A stretch of DNA of 64,000 nt from Plasmodium coatneyi (taxonomy: Eukaryota; Apicomplexa; Aconoidasida; Haemosporida; Plasmodiidae): contig NC_033567.1 of NCBI RefSeq assembly GCF_001680005.1, positions 3,410,001 through 3,474,000 on the forward strand. Reading direction: 5' to 3'. Both the position numbers and the translations under genes were made by a program. A model generated the notes under the pieces. That model had not been told where the DNA came from. It ran no database searches and saw nothing but the letters and a program-made list of their open reading frames with translations. This document shows positions 12,484 through 23,241 of this stretch, piece by piece (the first letter of the stretch is position 1; every line of letters starts with the position of its first letter).

Positions 12484-12620
12484 CTACAGGTACACATATA
12501 CTACTTTCTGTATATATACATATGTTTTTTGTTTTCTTTTTTCAAATAGTTGAAATGTGAATGAATGAATTGTATTGGTTGTATTGGTATTATTATCAAA
12601 AAATTTTCTGCGCTTACCAT
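9758..12620 (-). CDS. kir: KIR variant antigen 2a, two Cys-rich domains plus a collagen-like exon
   Basis: Five predicted exons, 656 aa: exon 1 12618-12620 (ATG only, donor GTAAGC), exon 2 11605-12348, exon 3 10787-11468, exon 4 10231-10583, exon 5 9758-9946. Exons 2 and 3 each carry a pir domain (L-P-S-D-D-I-Y with F-F-Y-Y-W-L-G-E; L-P-S-E-V-E-Y with C-K-F-L-Y-Y-W-I-G-D). Exon 4 is joined through a split Gly codon. It encodes 15 Gly-X-Y triplets (residues about 483-527, one Gly replaced by Val), an Ala/Pro/Gly-rich linker and the membrane segment (about 571-592, ending L-L-L-Y-K). Exon 5 is a short tail ending Y-T-V-P-Y-T-R, without the N-I-x-Y-x-x-M end of other KIRs. The collagen-like part is foreign to the family, but the frame runs without a break through exon 4 into the membrane segment. 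Gene 4a is its module-4 counterpart. Confidence 0.88.
10432..10566 (-). other. Collagen-like Gly-X-Y repeat segment in KIR 2a
   Basis: Fifteen consecutive triplets beginning GEP-GSP-GEK-GER-GEP. The last nine triplets (10432-10512) contain VGPVGAR, PAGPQGARGDKG and TGEQ. From memory these match a segment near the C-terminal end of the human collagen alpha-1(I) triple helix with few changes, one being G to V, which gives VPA. The segment sits between the second Cys-rich domain and the membrane segment, so it would be extracellular. Confidence 0.85.
10669..10763. repeat. 40-bp perfect inverted repeat with 15-nt loop in KIR 2a intron
   Basis: The left arm 10669-10708 is the exact reverse complement of the right arm 10724-10763; the loop is 10709-10723. 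It lies inside the intron that joins the second Cys-rich exon to the collagen-like exon, 24 bp beyond the predicted GTAGGC donor (10785-10786). In RNA it would form a long hairpin. No comparable structure was seen in the other KIR introns. Confidence 0.95.
12448..12480. repeat. (TA)n microsatellite in KIR 2a first intron
   Basis: An uninterrupted TA run within the 269-bp intron between the ATG-only exon and exon 2 of 2a. The corresponding intron of 4a has a shorter TATATATATG run near 35,655. Confidence 0.8.
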
Positions 12621-14105
12621 TTTTGTTTTAGGTGTGCATATCCTTAATTTGTAATAGGTTAATGTGAGAATGCGTTATTCATATATTAATACAGAATACA
12701 CATATTTGACGATTTTGCCTGCTTTATAGGAATTTTAACAAATGAATTGTTGTATTAAAATTTCTGCGTCACCATTGTTTTAGGTATGTACTCAATATAT
12801 AATTAATTTATGTTAAAGATAGTGTTCATGTGTTTATGTGTTCATGTAGTTTCGAAATACATATCAGAGTTCTAATGGATTTATGATGATTATAAAATGT
12901 GTAGGTATTGAAATTTTTATTCTTCCCTCCCAACAATACACAATTTTTAATTTTTCAAAAAATGATAATCCACAGTACACATTCATTGAAATCATCATTT
13001 GAATAATTAAAGTAAAAATGGCAATGAACACACACAGGAGTAACAAAATAAAAAAAAAATAAAGAACGAGCTCTACCCTCCCCCTCCTCCCCTTTACTAT
13101 TTTCTCCTTCATTATATATTACTGAATTATGCAAAATTGCGCATAAGAATATCTTGCAGTATACAAAAATTCTTCTCTTGCATTCATAATTATTCCATAA
13201 TTATAATTCCTTACTTTTATACAATTCACATGAGTACACTACAAAAATTTTATTCAAACAGGAGGTGTGTATATCATATTATATAAGCACCCCTCTTCCC
13301 TTTTAGTGCACATTCAAATTCATATTTTTTTACCTACCTGTGCATTCTTCTTTCCATGCTAATATGTACAACCTGAATATTTTTATACATATGTGATCTG
13401 CAGATTACATTATAGGAGCTACATCCTTTCCCCCCTTCTAATTCATGTTATACTTTTAAGCATACATCTGCCTCATTCTTTCCTAACCTTCCTTCCCCTA
13501 CCTTTCTTTTCTTCTCCTCTATTTTCATTTTTTTCTTTTTTTTTCTTTCTTTTTTTTTTTTTTTTTTTTCTTTTTAATACACCCTTCCTTTGTACTCCCC
13601 CCCCCGGTGTGGCTAAAGTAGCAGGTCATATTATTGGGCATTAACCTAGAAAGACCCTATCCCTACAATCTTAACCTTTCATTTTAACACCCCTAACAAC
13701 CCTTCATTCTAACACCCTTACACCCTACCTCTACATCTTTACACTCCTTCATTCTACCACCCTCAACAGACTAACACCCTTTGCTTCCACCCCTAACAAC
13801 CTTCCTTCCACCAACCACCCCTAACAACACTTCCTTCCACCTACCACACACCTAACATCCTTCCTTCCATCCACCTACCATCTAACAACCCACCTACCAC
13901 CCTACCACCTAACAACACCTTCCCTCCTTCCACGTCTAAACATTTATTCTGACACCCCTAACAACCTTCCTTTCACTTACCACCACCCCTAACACACCTT
14001 CCTATGTTGGTTGTTGGTTGTCTATTTAGTGTACAATTTTCTATTGTTATTCCTTTAATGAACAAATTTTGTATTGTTTGTGCCTCATTCAATACACAAT
14101 GTTTG
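12621..14105. other. Spacer downstream of KIR 2a start, duplicated at 35.8-36.83 kb
   Basis: No gene seen. 12,780-13,640 aligns by eye with 35,790-36,660: same order of motifs, including GATAATCCAC, the TGAAATCATCAT stretch, the T-rich tract, the poly-C run and the AAAGTAGCAG segment. It ends in a CTTCC/CCTAACAACC minisatellite (about 13,660-14,000). It supports common ancestry of modules 2 and 4. Confidence 0.7.
13660..14000. repeat. CCTAACAACCTTCCTTCCACC-type minisatellite
   Basis: Imperfect tandem repeats of roughly 20-27 bp made of ACACCCTAACAACC and TTCCTTCCACC. A shorter version is at 36,700-36,825 immediately before the stop of KIR 4b. The complementary strand form fills the last intron of KIR 1b. 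Confidence 0.75.
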
Positions 14106-14698
14106 CTATTGTTGTTGTCTATTTAGTGCACAATTTTGTAGGTTGATGTTTTTTTCAATACAACGAATCCATGTTTTTGAACGATAAAACCAAAACAATA
14201 TGCCAAAATAAATTAAGCCTAGAATAGCAGGAATCACAAACATGAGTATGACCTCTACGCTCACACGCTCCCCTACCGCCCCACTTATAAGCATATTAAT
14301 AGGACTTATGACAAATGTAGCTATTGGGTAAAGAACTGCAACAATCAATATAAGAATTAACCAAGATTTAGTACTCATCTTACAACATCTGAACTTACTG
14401 AAGGGTGTTTTAATTGCGCACCCTGCTTTTTTGGTCTGGGTTTTATTTTTTGCTCTGTTCTCTTCGCTTACTTCCTTTTTTAATTGCATTTTAGAATGTA
14501 ATTTTTTACAAATATTATTAAACTTCTTTCTTCCGCAGGGACCTTCACTAAATGTTTTAGAGATTTTATTCGACTCTGGTATTTGCATATCTGTTTTACT
14601 CGCTAATGATCTACTAATCCGCACAACACCTAAGGTGTCGTATTGGCTTTTTCTTCTTCCACCATGTGGTGATGATGATGTGCTTACAGCAGTCACCT
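14106..14698 (-). CDS. Putative exported protein with two C-terminal membrane segments (5' exon not found)
   Basis: An exon of 198 codons starting at 14698 after a TTTTAG acceptor and ending at the stop at 14106. The start exon is not resolved. The N-terminal part has R-I-S-R-S-L-A-S-K-T, which resembles the RxLx part of a PEXEL export motif but has Ser at position 5 where E/D/Q is usual. A Lys-rich middle follows (residues about 45-105), then two hydrophobic segments (S-W-L-I-L-I-L-I-V-A-V-L-Y at about 112-135, V-I-L-M-F-V-I-P-A-I-L-G-L-I-Y-F at about 150-172). It is not a KIR: no Cys-rich domain or YYWxG. It lies between 2a and 2b and has no counterpart in module 4. Membership of a small exported 2-TM family is inference. 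Confidence 0.6.
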
Positions 14699-15666
14699 AA
14701 AAGATAAAAAAAGGAAGGAGGTAAGGTTAAAAAATATATTTGTTGCGTTTCTATTATTTTTATTTAAAAAATAGAAGGTAATGATAACAAATGTGGGAAT
14801 TTTTAGAAGGTTTAATAGTTGTTATTATCATACGTAGTGGTTGGAATGTTGCCATGAGTGAACTAGAAAGGAAAGAAATAGGAAGATCTTCGCAGAAGGT
14901 GCCATCATTTTGTTTTGTCTTTGCTTCCTTTCTTTTTTTTAATTTTCTTTTTCTTTAAAATGAAGAAAGTTTAGAAAGTAAATGTGTGTATTTTTCTCTT
15001 CTTTCTTTTTTTTTTAAATTTTTTGCTTCTTCTTCTTTAATGTGGAAAATGTTTTAATTTAAGTTGTTTTTGCACATAAGCTACAGTTTTTTTTTCTATG
15101 TGTGTGTATGAAGGTAGCTTATATTAAAAATAATTGTAATGCATAATAATTAATGCAAAGGATATGATAATTTAAAATAATTAAACAAAAAAAAAATTGA
15201 TTTCATTATTACATAATTATATTGCTCTAAAAATTTTAAGTTCAAATGTAGTGGGAGTGGGAATGATCAACATTCTTCCCTCCCTCTCTCTATGAAAAAG
15301 GATATGGTATGCCACTTTTCGACAACGCATTCTTCTGACAGTGCAATAGAACGTGGATCACATATTTTGAGCATATTAGAAAAATTGTAAATGCAGTTGT
15401 ATAGGTGTACAACGTTACGTTGTGTTATGTGCATGTGTTTGCATGTTTGTTCGCTCAAAAAAAAAAATTTTTTTTTTTGCGCCTCTTTTATTTTAGATAT
15501 AATGGTGGAAAAAATAAAATGAGGGAATATCTCATTTTTTCTTTTGTATTTGTTAGGAAGGAAAGAAAAGGAATGGCAGGATGATAATTTTTTTTTTTTT
15601 CCTTCCTTTTTTTTTTTTTTTATTAATTATCCATTCATTTAAAAAGAGAGGGAAGAAGAAGGGAAC
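14699..15666. other. Spacer between the 2-TM gene and KIR 2b
   Basis: AT-rich with TTTCTTTTT tracts, a T/A tract at 15,457-15,478 and poly-T at 15,590-15,620. It should contain the missing start exon of the 2-TM gene. A possible ATG on the minus strand near 14,855 reads open for about 30 codons but does not look like a signal peptide. Confidence 0.45.
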
Positions 15667-17464
15667 TTATCTAATATAGGGGACAGAATATTCTGATGAT
15701 CCAAGTGTGGAATTTGTTGTGGAATTTACTTCTGTAGAAGAATCTTCGTCGTCGTCTGATAAGGTGCTGAATGCATGCCTGAAAGTTGATCTTTTCTTCC
15801 TTCTTTCAGCGTGGTTAAACTTTCTCAAGAAGAAAGATTTGTACTTGTAAAAAAAATATGCTAATGCAGGAAGTCCTATTGCGGCAAGTCCACCTGGCAC
15901 AGCAACAGGAACGATACCAGGATTATCACCTTCTTCCCCTTCTTTTCTGTGACTACCACCACCGTCACTCCCTCCTTTTCCTTCTCCACCAGAAACACCA
16001 TCTTCTAAATTAGTACATGGTAATTTGGACAGTTTGTCTCCTTCGCAGTATTGCTTATACTTGTTTTCATAGTCGGTGCAATATGATTTATCACTATGTC
16101 CCCCCCCTCCTGTGCAATCTGTGAACATATACCTGCATGCTGAGCACATGCCATCCAAATAATCGTCTTCACTGTCACCACAGGAATACTCATGGGACTG
16201 TAATTGACTTCCCACAGTTGGACAGTCCCTGGAGAAATCAAATAATACTTTTATTCGGGTAAAAATTTGTTGGCTAATATCGCCGTATATATTGGTGCAC
16301 CCATTACTAATTCCCAAACTTATCAGTTTATCATAGACTGCACTCATGACATCCGGAAATTTATTATCATTATCTAACATGCCAGATAATGTATCACCTG
16401 TCCAATAATATAAGTAATTACAACGTTCACCTTCAGGCAGAATGTTATTATCCTTCTTGAATGCGCGACACCAGCCCTTTACTAACTGTTCGGCACATTT
16501 TTCTGTATTGGGATATGTTTCTAATGCACTCTTCATTCCTGCGGTTTGACTGTTACCATTACAACTATTAGTAGCCTTATTGAGTTCACAGTATACTCTT
16601 TCCGAGGGTAACTTTTTCTTTTGGCAATCCTCCTATAAAATGTAAATAAAAGGGGAGGATGGTACATATATATATGCATATGTACACTTCCTACCTGTTT
16701 CTTTCATTATACTTGAAGTTTTATTTGTACATTATGTAATTATACACCTTAAATAAGAAGGAGCGTATAGTAACTGTTGTTCCATTTCTTACCGTTAGTC
16801 TAGTTCTCCGTAGTGCCTCTGGAGCACACTCCAATTCCTGTGGTTCCGCATATTGCACGTCCCCCTCAGTATCCTTCTTGAAATCTGAACAATATGTATT
16901 GCCAGTAGTATCTCCCTCACATGTACTAATTAATTCGTTATATGCCTTTTTAGCTTCCGTCCGTTCTTCGTCTAATTTTGATTTCCAGGGGCAGGAGCCA
17001 CCCTCATGTGGCTGTTTCTCTAATTCCTTATAATCATATTCATAGTCGTATAATATTTTCCTATTTTTGAAAATATCCCAGCTAATATTAGGGTATTTAT
17101 TAGTGTACTGAACTTGCTCTTCGCCCCTGCGCAACTTCTCGTAAATTTGCGCCATTATATTTTCAAAATCATGATTCTCCAATTTTCCCTTCACTTTACT
17201 ACCTAACCAATAATAAAAGAAGTCCCAAGGGTCGTAGCTCGTTGGTTTTTCATCCTTCTTTATCTTAAATGCACTGCACCACGCTCTTGTAATTTCTCCT
17301 GCCAATGTCTCAGCATTATCTCTTCCTAGTGTCTCTACTGCGGGATATATGGTGTTCTTCAGATTTTGTCCGTAATTCTGCTGCTTCGACTGCTTGCACC
17401 ACGGCTTATTTGCCCCGATTATACTGTATATTTGTTCTGACGGTAACTTAACTGCATCCTTCCC
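15667..17464 (-). CDS. kir: KIR variant antigen 2b, two Cys-rich domains plus CD99 juxtamembrane-like segment
   Basis: Two resolved exons, at least 545 aa: 16793-17464 (domain A, L-P-S-E-Q-I-Y, F-F-Y-Y-W-L-G) and 15667-16632 (domain B, L-P-S-E-R-V-Y, C-N-Y-L-Y-Y-W-T-G-D). The start exon upstream of 17464 could not be fixed. After domain B comes VSGGEGKGGSDGGGSHRKEG (about 15,928-16,005), which matches CD99 just outside its membrane segment. A KIR membrane segment follows (P-G-G-L-A-A-I-G-L-P-A-L-A-Y-F-F-Y-K). Unlike the other KIRs, the cytoplasmic tail is in the same exon, with no intron after F-Y-K; it ends Y-S-V-P-Y-I-R. Gene 4b is a near-identical paralogue of the domain B exon and adjoining intron. 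Confidence 0.9.
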
Positions 17465-18636
17465 CTAAAAATGTAGAATTGGCAAATTGTGTGTATGTAT
17501 GTACTCTTCCCACTTTACTTCATTGTAATATGCACATAAAATATTATGTACACAATATATATATTTGTTCATATTGGCACAGGAAAGAAGAGAGGAGGTT
17601 CTAAAGAAGGGTCTATGGAAGGAAGGACTAAGAAGAAAAGGAAGGAAGGTACTTCCTAAGGGAAGGAAAGAGGTCTAAGGAGGGAGAAGGACAGAGCCTT
17701 CAGTATGTTCCTTACCCTTCCACTCATTGTGTGTATGTATAAATATGCTCCTTTCGTACATAGAACAAAACTTTCTACAGAAAGTTGTTTCCCCTCCTTC
17801 CTTCTATTTATTCATAATGAGTGTACGTATGTGAGATTTTTTACTTATATATATTTTGAAGGATGGATGAGGGGAAGGTCCTACCATTTAGAAGTTGTAT
17901 ATAAATATCAAATTTTTTCACTACTCCTCCTTCTCCTTTCTTAATAAAGATGCGTAATCCTTAACATTTCAAAATATGATAATACACTATACGTATGTAT
18001 TGGCATAAGCATATGCATATATAGTTAAGTATAAAATGTATGTACAAATATTATAAAATTACCAAAGTAAAGGAAAGAAAAAAGAAAAAATGACAAATTA
18101 ATCAAAATTTGTTTATGTATATGCACTTTATTCCACACACACTATACTACACTACACTAACACTACACAGTACAGTACACTCTATTTGAAACTGTGTATA
18201 TAATGATTCATAACACTATAGTATGTGCATCTTCTCTTCTCTTCCATTCCCTTTCATGTATTATTTTTTCCTTCATTGGCACAAATGTTCGGCTTCAAGG
18301 AAAAAAAAATTTCTATTAGGCATTTATAATATGCCCCCTCCTTTATTTCTCCCTTCTCCTATCACACGAGCATACAATAAATAATTTATTTATAATATTA
18401 GGCGCACACTTTCCTAATTTGAGTTATACTTCCCCTGAGTGCACATTACACCTTAAATACTAATAACTTTTTTCCTTCTCTTTCTTCACTCCTTTCTATT
18501 TACTTCCTTCACTACATTCCTTCTACTTTCTTCAATCCTCATCATACTTCTTCCTTCACACCTCTTTCTACTTCTTTCATTCCTTCCTCTCACTTCCTTC
18601 ACTTTTCTTCCTTTTGCGATTTGTACAATTTTTGAA
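17465..18636. other. Upstream region of KIR 2b, up to the ITS
   Basis: AT-rich, no gene. It includes GGAAGGA runs (17,580-17,700), ACACTA runs (18,135-18,180) and a CTTCC-rich stretch (18,470-18,615). It is expected to hold the start exon and promoter of 2b; I could not choose among the possible minus-strand ATG codons. Confidence 0.5.
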
Positions 18637-19640
18637 AGTTTAGGGTTTACGGTTCAGGGTACAGGGTTTTGGCTTTAGGATTCAGGGTTTAGGGTTCAGC
18701 TTTTTTGATTTAGGGCTTAGGCTTCAGGGTTCAGGGTTGAGGGCATAGATTTCAGGGTTTAGGTTTCAGCTTTTAGGGTTTAGGGTGTAGGGTTCAGTGT
18801 TTAGGTTCCAGGGTTTATGATTTAGCTATTATGCTTGGGGCTTTAGGGTTTAAATTTTAGGGTTCAGGGTTTAGGTTTTAGGGCTAATCTTTTGGGGATT
18901 AGGGTTCTGGGTTTAGGGTTCTGGGTTTAGGGCTTAGGGTTTAGGTTTTAAGGTTTAGACTTCACATTTTAGGCTTTAGAGTTCAGAGTTCAATTTTGTG
19001 CCATTTGAGGGCATAAGGTTCAGGCATCAGGGCAGAGGATTCAAGTTTTAGAGCTTAGGATTTAGGGTTTAGCGCTTAGGGTTTAGGGTTCAGTGTTTAC
19101 GGTTTAAGGTTCGAGTTCTTAGGGTTTGAAGCTTAGCTATTAGGATTTAGGTTTCGAGTTTAGCTTATTGAGTAAATGATACCACGGAATATGTTCCTTC
19201 GGAGGCCCAACGTCAGAAACAATATCCTAGGAAATGTGAACTATGAATCATGATCATTAAATCCCCTACCCTCAATACTGATGGCTAAAGACTGAACCTT
19301 AAACCACTAAACCCTAAACCCTGAACCCTAACCGTTAAACCACTAAGCCATAAACCCTGAACCCTAAACCCTGACCCCAAAACCCTGAACCCTTATCCCT
19401 GAACCCTGAAGGCTGAACACTGAACCCTGAAGGCTGAAGGATGAAACCTGAACCCTAAACTATTAAACCTAAATCCTGCACCCTAGAACCAGAACTCTAA
19501 ACCCAGAACCCTAAACCCAGAACCCTGAACCATTAACCCTAAATCCTCAACCCTAATACCCAAACCGTGGACCCTACACCCTAAACCCTGAACTCTAAAT
19601 CCTGAACACTAAACCCTAAACCCTGAAGTCTAAACTAGTA
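18637..19640. repeat. Interstitial telomere-like block, module 2 (head-to-head)
   Basis: The G-rich form (TTTAGGGTTCAGGG and variants) fills about 18,640-19,165 and the C-rich form (CCCTAAACCCTGAA) about 19,285-19,635. Between them is a spacer of about 120 bp with no telomere-like units. It lies between divergent KIR genes 2b and 2c. Confidence 0.92.
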
Positions 19641-20514
19641 TATATGTAAGTTAGAGGGAATATTTTGTTCGGTGAAAACTTTCATTTAAGTTAAAGGAAT
19701 ATAATAGGGCACATTAATAGGTGGAAAGTGTAGTACACACTATAAAAAGGAGAGAAAAGGGCTCCACTAAAATAATATCTATTATTAATATAGGGGACAT
19801 AGTTATATAATGTGCTTATTATAGGGGGATAAAAGGTGACACACTAATATGAAATGTGTAGTGTGTATTAAAATGAGAGTGTGAAGTAACTTAAATAACG
19901 TATAATATATGCTTTCAGTGTGTCAGAATTATTCCTATTATGCCTATCAGAAGAAGGAGAAAAAAAAGAAAAAAAAAGGAAAAAAGAATAATGTTATTAT
20001 TAGCGATTATAGGTGAAAGAGGTTGTACGGTAATATACTCTTATCAGAACTAGTATGGTCTTGTTTTTTGAAATATAATGTATTCCAACACTTAGTTCTA
20101 TATACTGTTTATATATTCCATGAGAGCATGGCATTCCTTACCGCATATTCATAAGTGTGCAAATTTAAAGAAAGGGTAATGGAAGAAAAAATTATGTGCG
20201 CAACATGTACTTACAGGCTAACATATTCCTGCATTTCGCAAGCTATATTTCCACTGCCAATATGTATACACGTGAACAAGACAATTTTAGTAGTAAATTC
20301 ACTTTACGTATATACAAAAGGAACACACGCACATGAGCAATGTCAGGAGAAGGGGGATCATTCCTAAAGGTTACTTTACATTATTCGAATAATATATATA
20401 TGCGTAAGTATATGTGTGTTCACACATAATAATTTATTTACATAATGTAATAAAAATAAAAGTAAAGAATTCAGGAGGGAGCACATGTGTACATTTCCCT
20501 TACTATGTTTGTAG
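19641..20514. other. Upstream region of KIR 2c
   Basis: No gene. AT-rich, with an A/G-rich stretch (19,955-19,990). The start exon of 2c should be here. ATG codons near 20,174, 20,199 and 20,400 were considered, but none joins exon 2 in phase with a good donor. Confidence 0.45.
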
Positions 20515-21843
20515 GAAACGGATTGGGTACAGTTGCCATCCGACACAGATTACTACAGTAAATTTCATGCTGGGGAGTTGTCCTGTGATGGTAACACAGG
20601 GAACACAGGAATAATAAGTGTGTTGAAGGAAAAATTACAAGAGTACGGGGATATCAAGGACAATGCGGAAAAAATTGCAAAGGCCTCGTGTTACATATAT
20701 AAAAGGAAGGAATCATTGGTCGATGGTGATGCACCTTGTAACTTCTTATATTATTGGTTAGGTGACATCGTATGGAATAGTAAGGGTGAGCACAGTGTGA
20801 AGGATGGTTCTAAATTTTTAGAGGTAATGAAAAAAATTTATGAAGCATTGAAAGAATTTAAGGTTCCAAACAATTGTGAACTGCTATACGAAGATACTGA
20901 CACTAAGATCATCACCAAGGACCTCTTCAATTACCGCAGAACTGTGTTTGACTTCACCTTCGACTATCAAACTATAAAGCAGCAACTACAACTTCATAAG
21001 AACTCCTGTGATGAGGACTATTATAATCACCTCCAAAAAGCTGAAGATGCATTTGAAGCTGTACTTATCCCCTGTCAAAGCAAAACGACTACATATTGTG
21101 AACGATTTAGGAGTACATATAAGATAAGCAGGAGTCGAAAGCCACTAATCCTAAATTATAGGGAGCAAACAACTTCAGGGAAGGACACTACAGTTTACAA
21201 GAACGTTCAATTAGAATTGAAATATGCACCACCACCTCCATCGACAAATCCTGCAATGGCCGCGACCATCTCTTCCATACTAGGAATAGTAGGGCTACCG
21301 ACACTCGCATTCTTTTTATATAAGGTATACAACTACTTTTATAGAATTAATATACCCATACCACCGTGTCACTACCGTATTCTTGTCAACAATACAAAGA
21401 TAGAATAGACTGTACATATTGTACACACATATATATACATAATTCATGTTCACATTCTCACCTACCACCCTAACACCACCCTTTCCACCCTTAACACTCT
21501 TCCTTTTTCCCTTCCCGTACCCTCTTTCCCTTAGCATAATCTTCTACCCTCCTGGATAAAGGACAACTTTTTGGGGGGAGGAAGGAGCGGTAGAAGCAGA
21601 AGTTCCATCGAACGCAACTTCGATGCGCTTACGGAATACACAACGGAAGGAAGTTCAACAGTAGGTTCCACAACAGACAGCTTAACTGAATATTCTGCTC
21701 CATATACTGCAGCGTCAACAAGAACAGGAAAAACAGCAAATTATAATAGTAATGGAAGGCAGCAACAACAACAAAGGCAAAGACAACAACAACAACAACA
21801 AAGACAGCCAAGGCAAAGAAATATACGTTATCATCGTATGTAG
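20515..21843 (+). CDS. kir: KIR variant antigen 2c, single domain (start exon not resolved)
   Basis: Exon 2 20515-21324 (270 codons, after TTTGTAG) and exon 3 21535-21843 (102 aa plus stop, after TTAG); donor GTATAC. Exon 2 begins E-T-D-W-V-Q-L-P-S, has C-N-F-L-Y-Y-W-L-G-D and F-D-F-T-F-D-Y, a Pro run (A-P-P-P-P-S-T), then the membrane segment ending F-F-L-Y-K. The tail starts H-N-L-L-P-S-W, has T-E-Y-S-A-P-Y-T, a long Gln/Arg run encoded by CAA repeats and a terminal N-I-R-Y-H-R-M. It is the only plus-strand KIR of the array with one Cys-rich domain, against two in 1c, 3c and 4c. Confidence 0.88.
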
Positions 21844-23241
21844 CACACATTGTGTGGAATGTAGCACTAAATGGATGAATGTCCTCCCTGCGGAAGGACC
21901 ATAAAATAATGCATAGGTTTTACAGTGTAAGGAAAGGAACAAAATGACCTTTCCTCCTTCTTTCCTATTTTGCTTTCTTTTTCTTTTTTTTTTTTCTCTT
22001 TCTTTTCTTCTGTTTTCTTTTTTTTCCTTTTTTTCTTTTTCGCGCCTGGCTTTAGAGTATCCTTCCGTAAGCAGTTGTTCTTGCATACAAATGGAGGAAA
22101 AAAAAAAAAAGGAAGGAAAAAAAAAAAAGGAAAAAAAATAAAACAAAAGAAAAGAAAGAGAAAAAAGGAATCATTTTAAATTTATCCAACTTGAAAGAAA
22201 TCACAGCATAGCCCAATTGCTTAAATTATTTTCTATTCTGTACTGTTCTTACTTGAATGTCACGTTATTCTAGGGTGAAAATAAAAAGAGAAAAAGCCTG
22301 GAATCAGGATGTGGGACTTGTCTCTCTTTCTGTTAGCATATTTTTCGTCCTCTGGTATGTTAATGAAACCGGTAATTCGATACATAATCCGTGCATGGAC
22401 ACACCAGTGCAGGGAAGGCAGAGTAAATTTCGAAAATTGTATATGGAGCTTTATGGGTCAGGCGCTAAATGGACACTTTATTTGGTTTTTTTTTTTTCCT
22501 TCTTTTTTTTCTTTTTTTTCGCAATAATTTTTTCTGTGTGACAAATTTATATTAGGGCATTTTTTCTTTTTTTTTTTGGACAATTTCTTTTGGACAATTT
22601 CTTTTGGATAATTTCTTTTGGACAATTTTTTTTCGCAATTTCTTTTTGACAATTTTTTTTTTTGGCTAATTTTGATTAATGCTGTACATAAATAGCAGTA
22701 AAAAAAGGTTAAGACGCAACTTTTTTTCTGTTTTATGTAAACATCGTTATTCCCGTTTTCTGTGAACTGCACATCTAAAAGATGTGTTGTAACACAAAAG
22801 AAGGAGGGGGTAAAATGAACCTCCACAAACTTTCGCGGGAACCTTTGCGAAAACCTCCTTGCAAATTAGGAGTAGCACTTTTTTCAAATGGGTCCATAAT
22901 TGGACCTTAGAAAGGAGAAGGAAAAAAAAAAATTAGGAAGATTAAAAAAATTATAAAGACAAAATTTTGTAACAAAACAAATATATATGTTGGATCTTCA
23001 ATAAAAAGAAATTTCCCAAACAAGTCAGTTTAAGTAAAAAATGAAATTTATACGAAACGAAACAAGTCAAAATAAAGTGAAATGGAGGGGAAAGGAAGGA
23101 ATTTTTTTTTTTTCTTCCCTGCTTTTCGTATATTACATAATTATTTGGGCGTAATGTACTGAACATTACATAGACAGCTTACTTCATAATTAATAGGAGA
23201 AGGAAACATTACACATTCAATGTGTTACATTTAATGGTACA
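21844..23241. other. Convergent gap between KIR 2c and 3a
   Basis: No gene. It holds T-rich (21,955-22,045), A-rich (22,095-22,170) and T-rich (22,485-22,530) tracts, a small GGACAATTTCTTTT direct repeat (22,576-22,665), and a part (22,880-23,040) related to 9290-9430. ORFs over the homopolymers are not credible. Confidence 0.6.
22576..22665. repeat. GGACAATTTCTTTT direct repeats
   Basis: About six imperfect copies of a 14-16 bp unit (GGACAATTTCTTTT and variants with GGATAA or CGCAA starts) in the convergent intergenic gap. No coding or RNA role is apparent. Confidence 0.8.

Noticed and set aside
14431..14700. Plus-strand ORF over the 2-TM gene
   Set aside because: Shadow of the minus-strand exon; its Phe/Leu-rich product is the complement of the Lys-rich middle.
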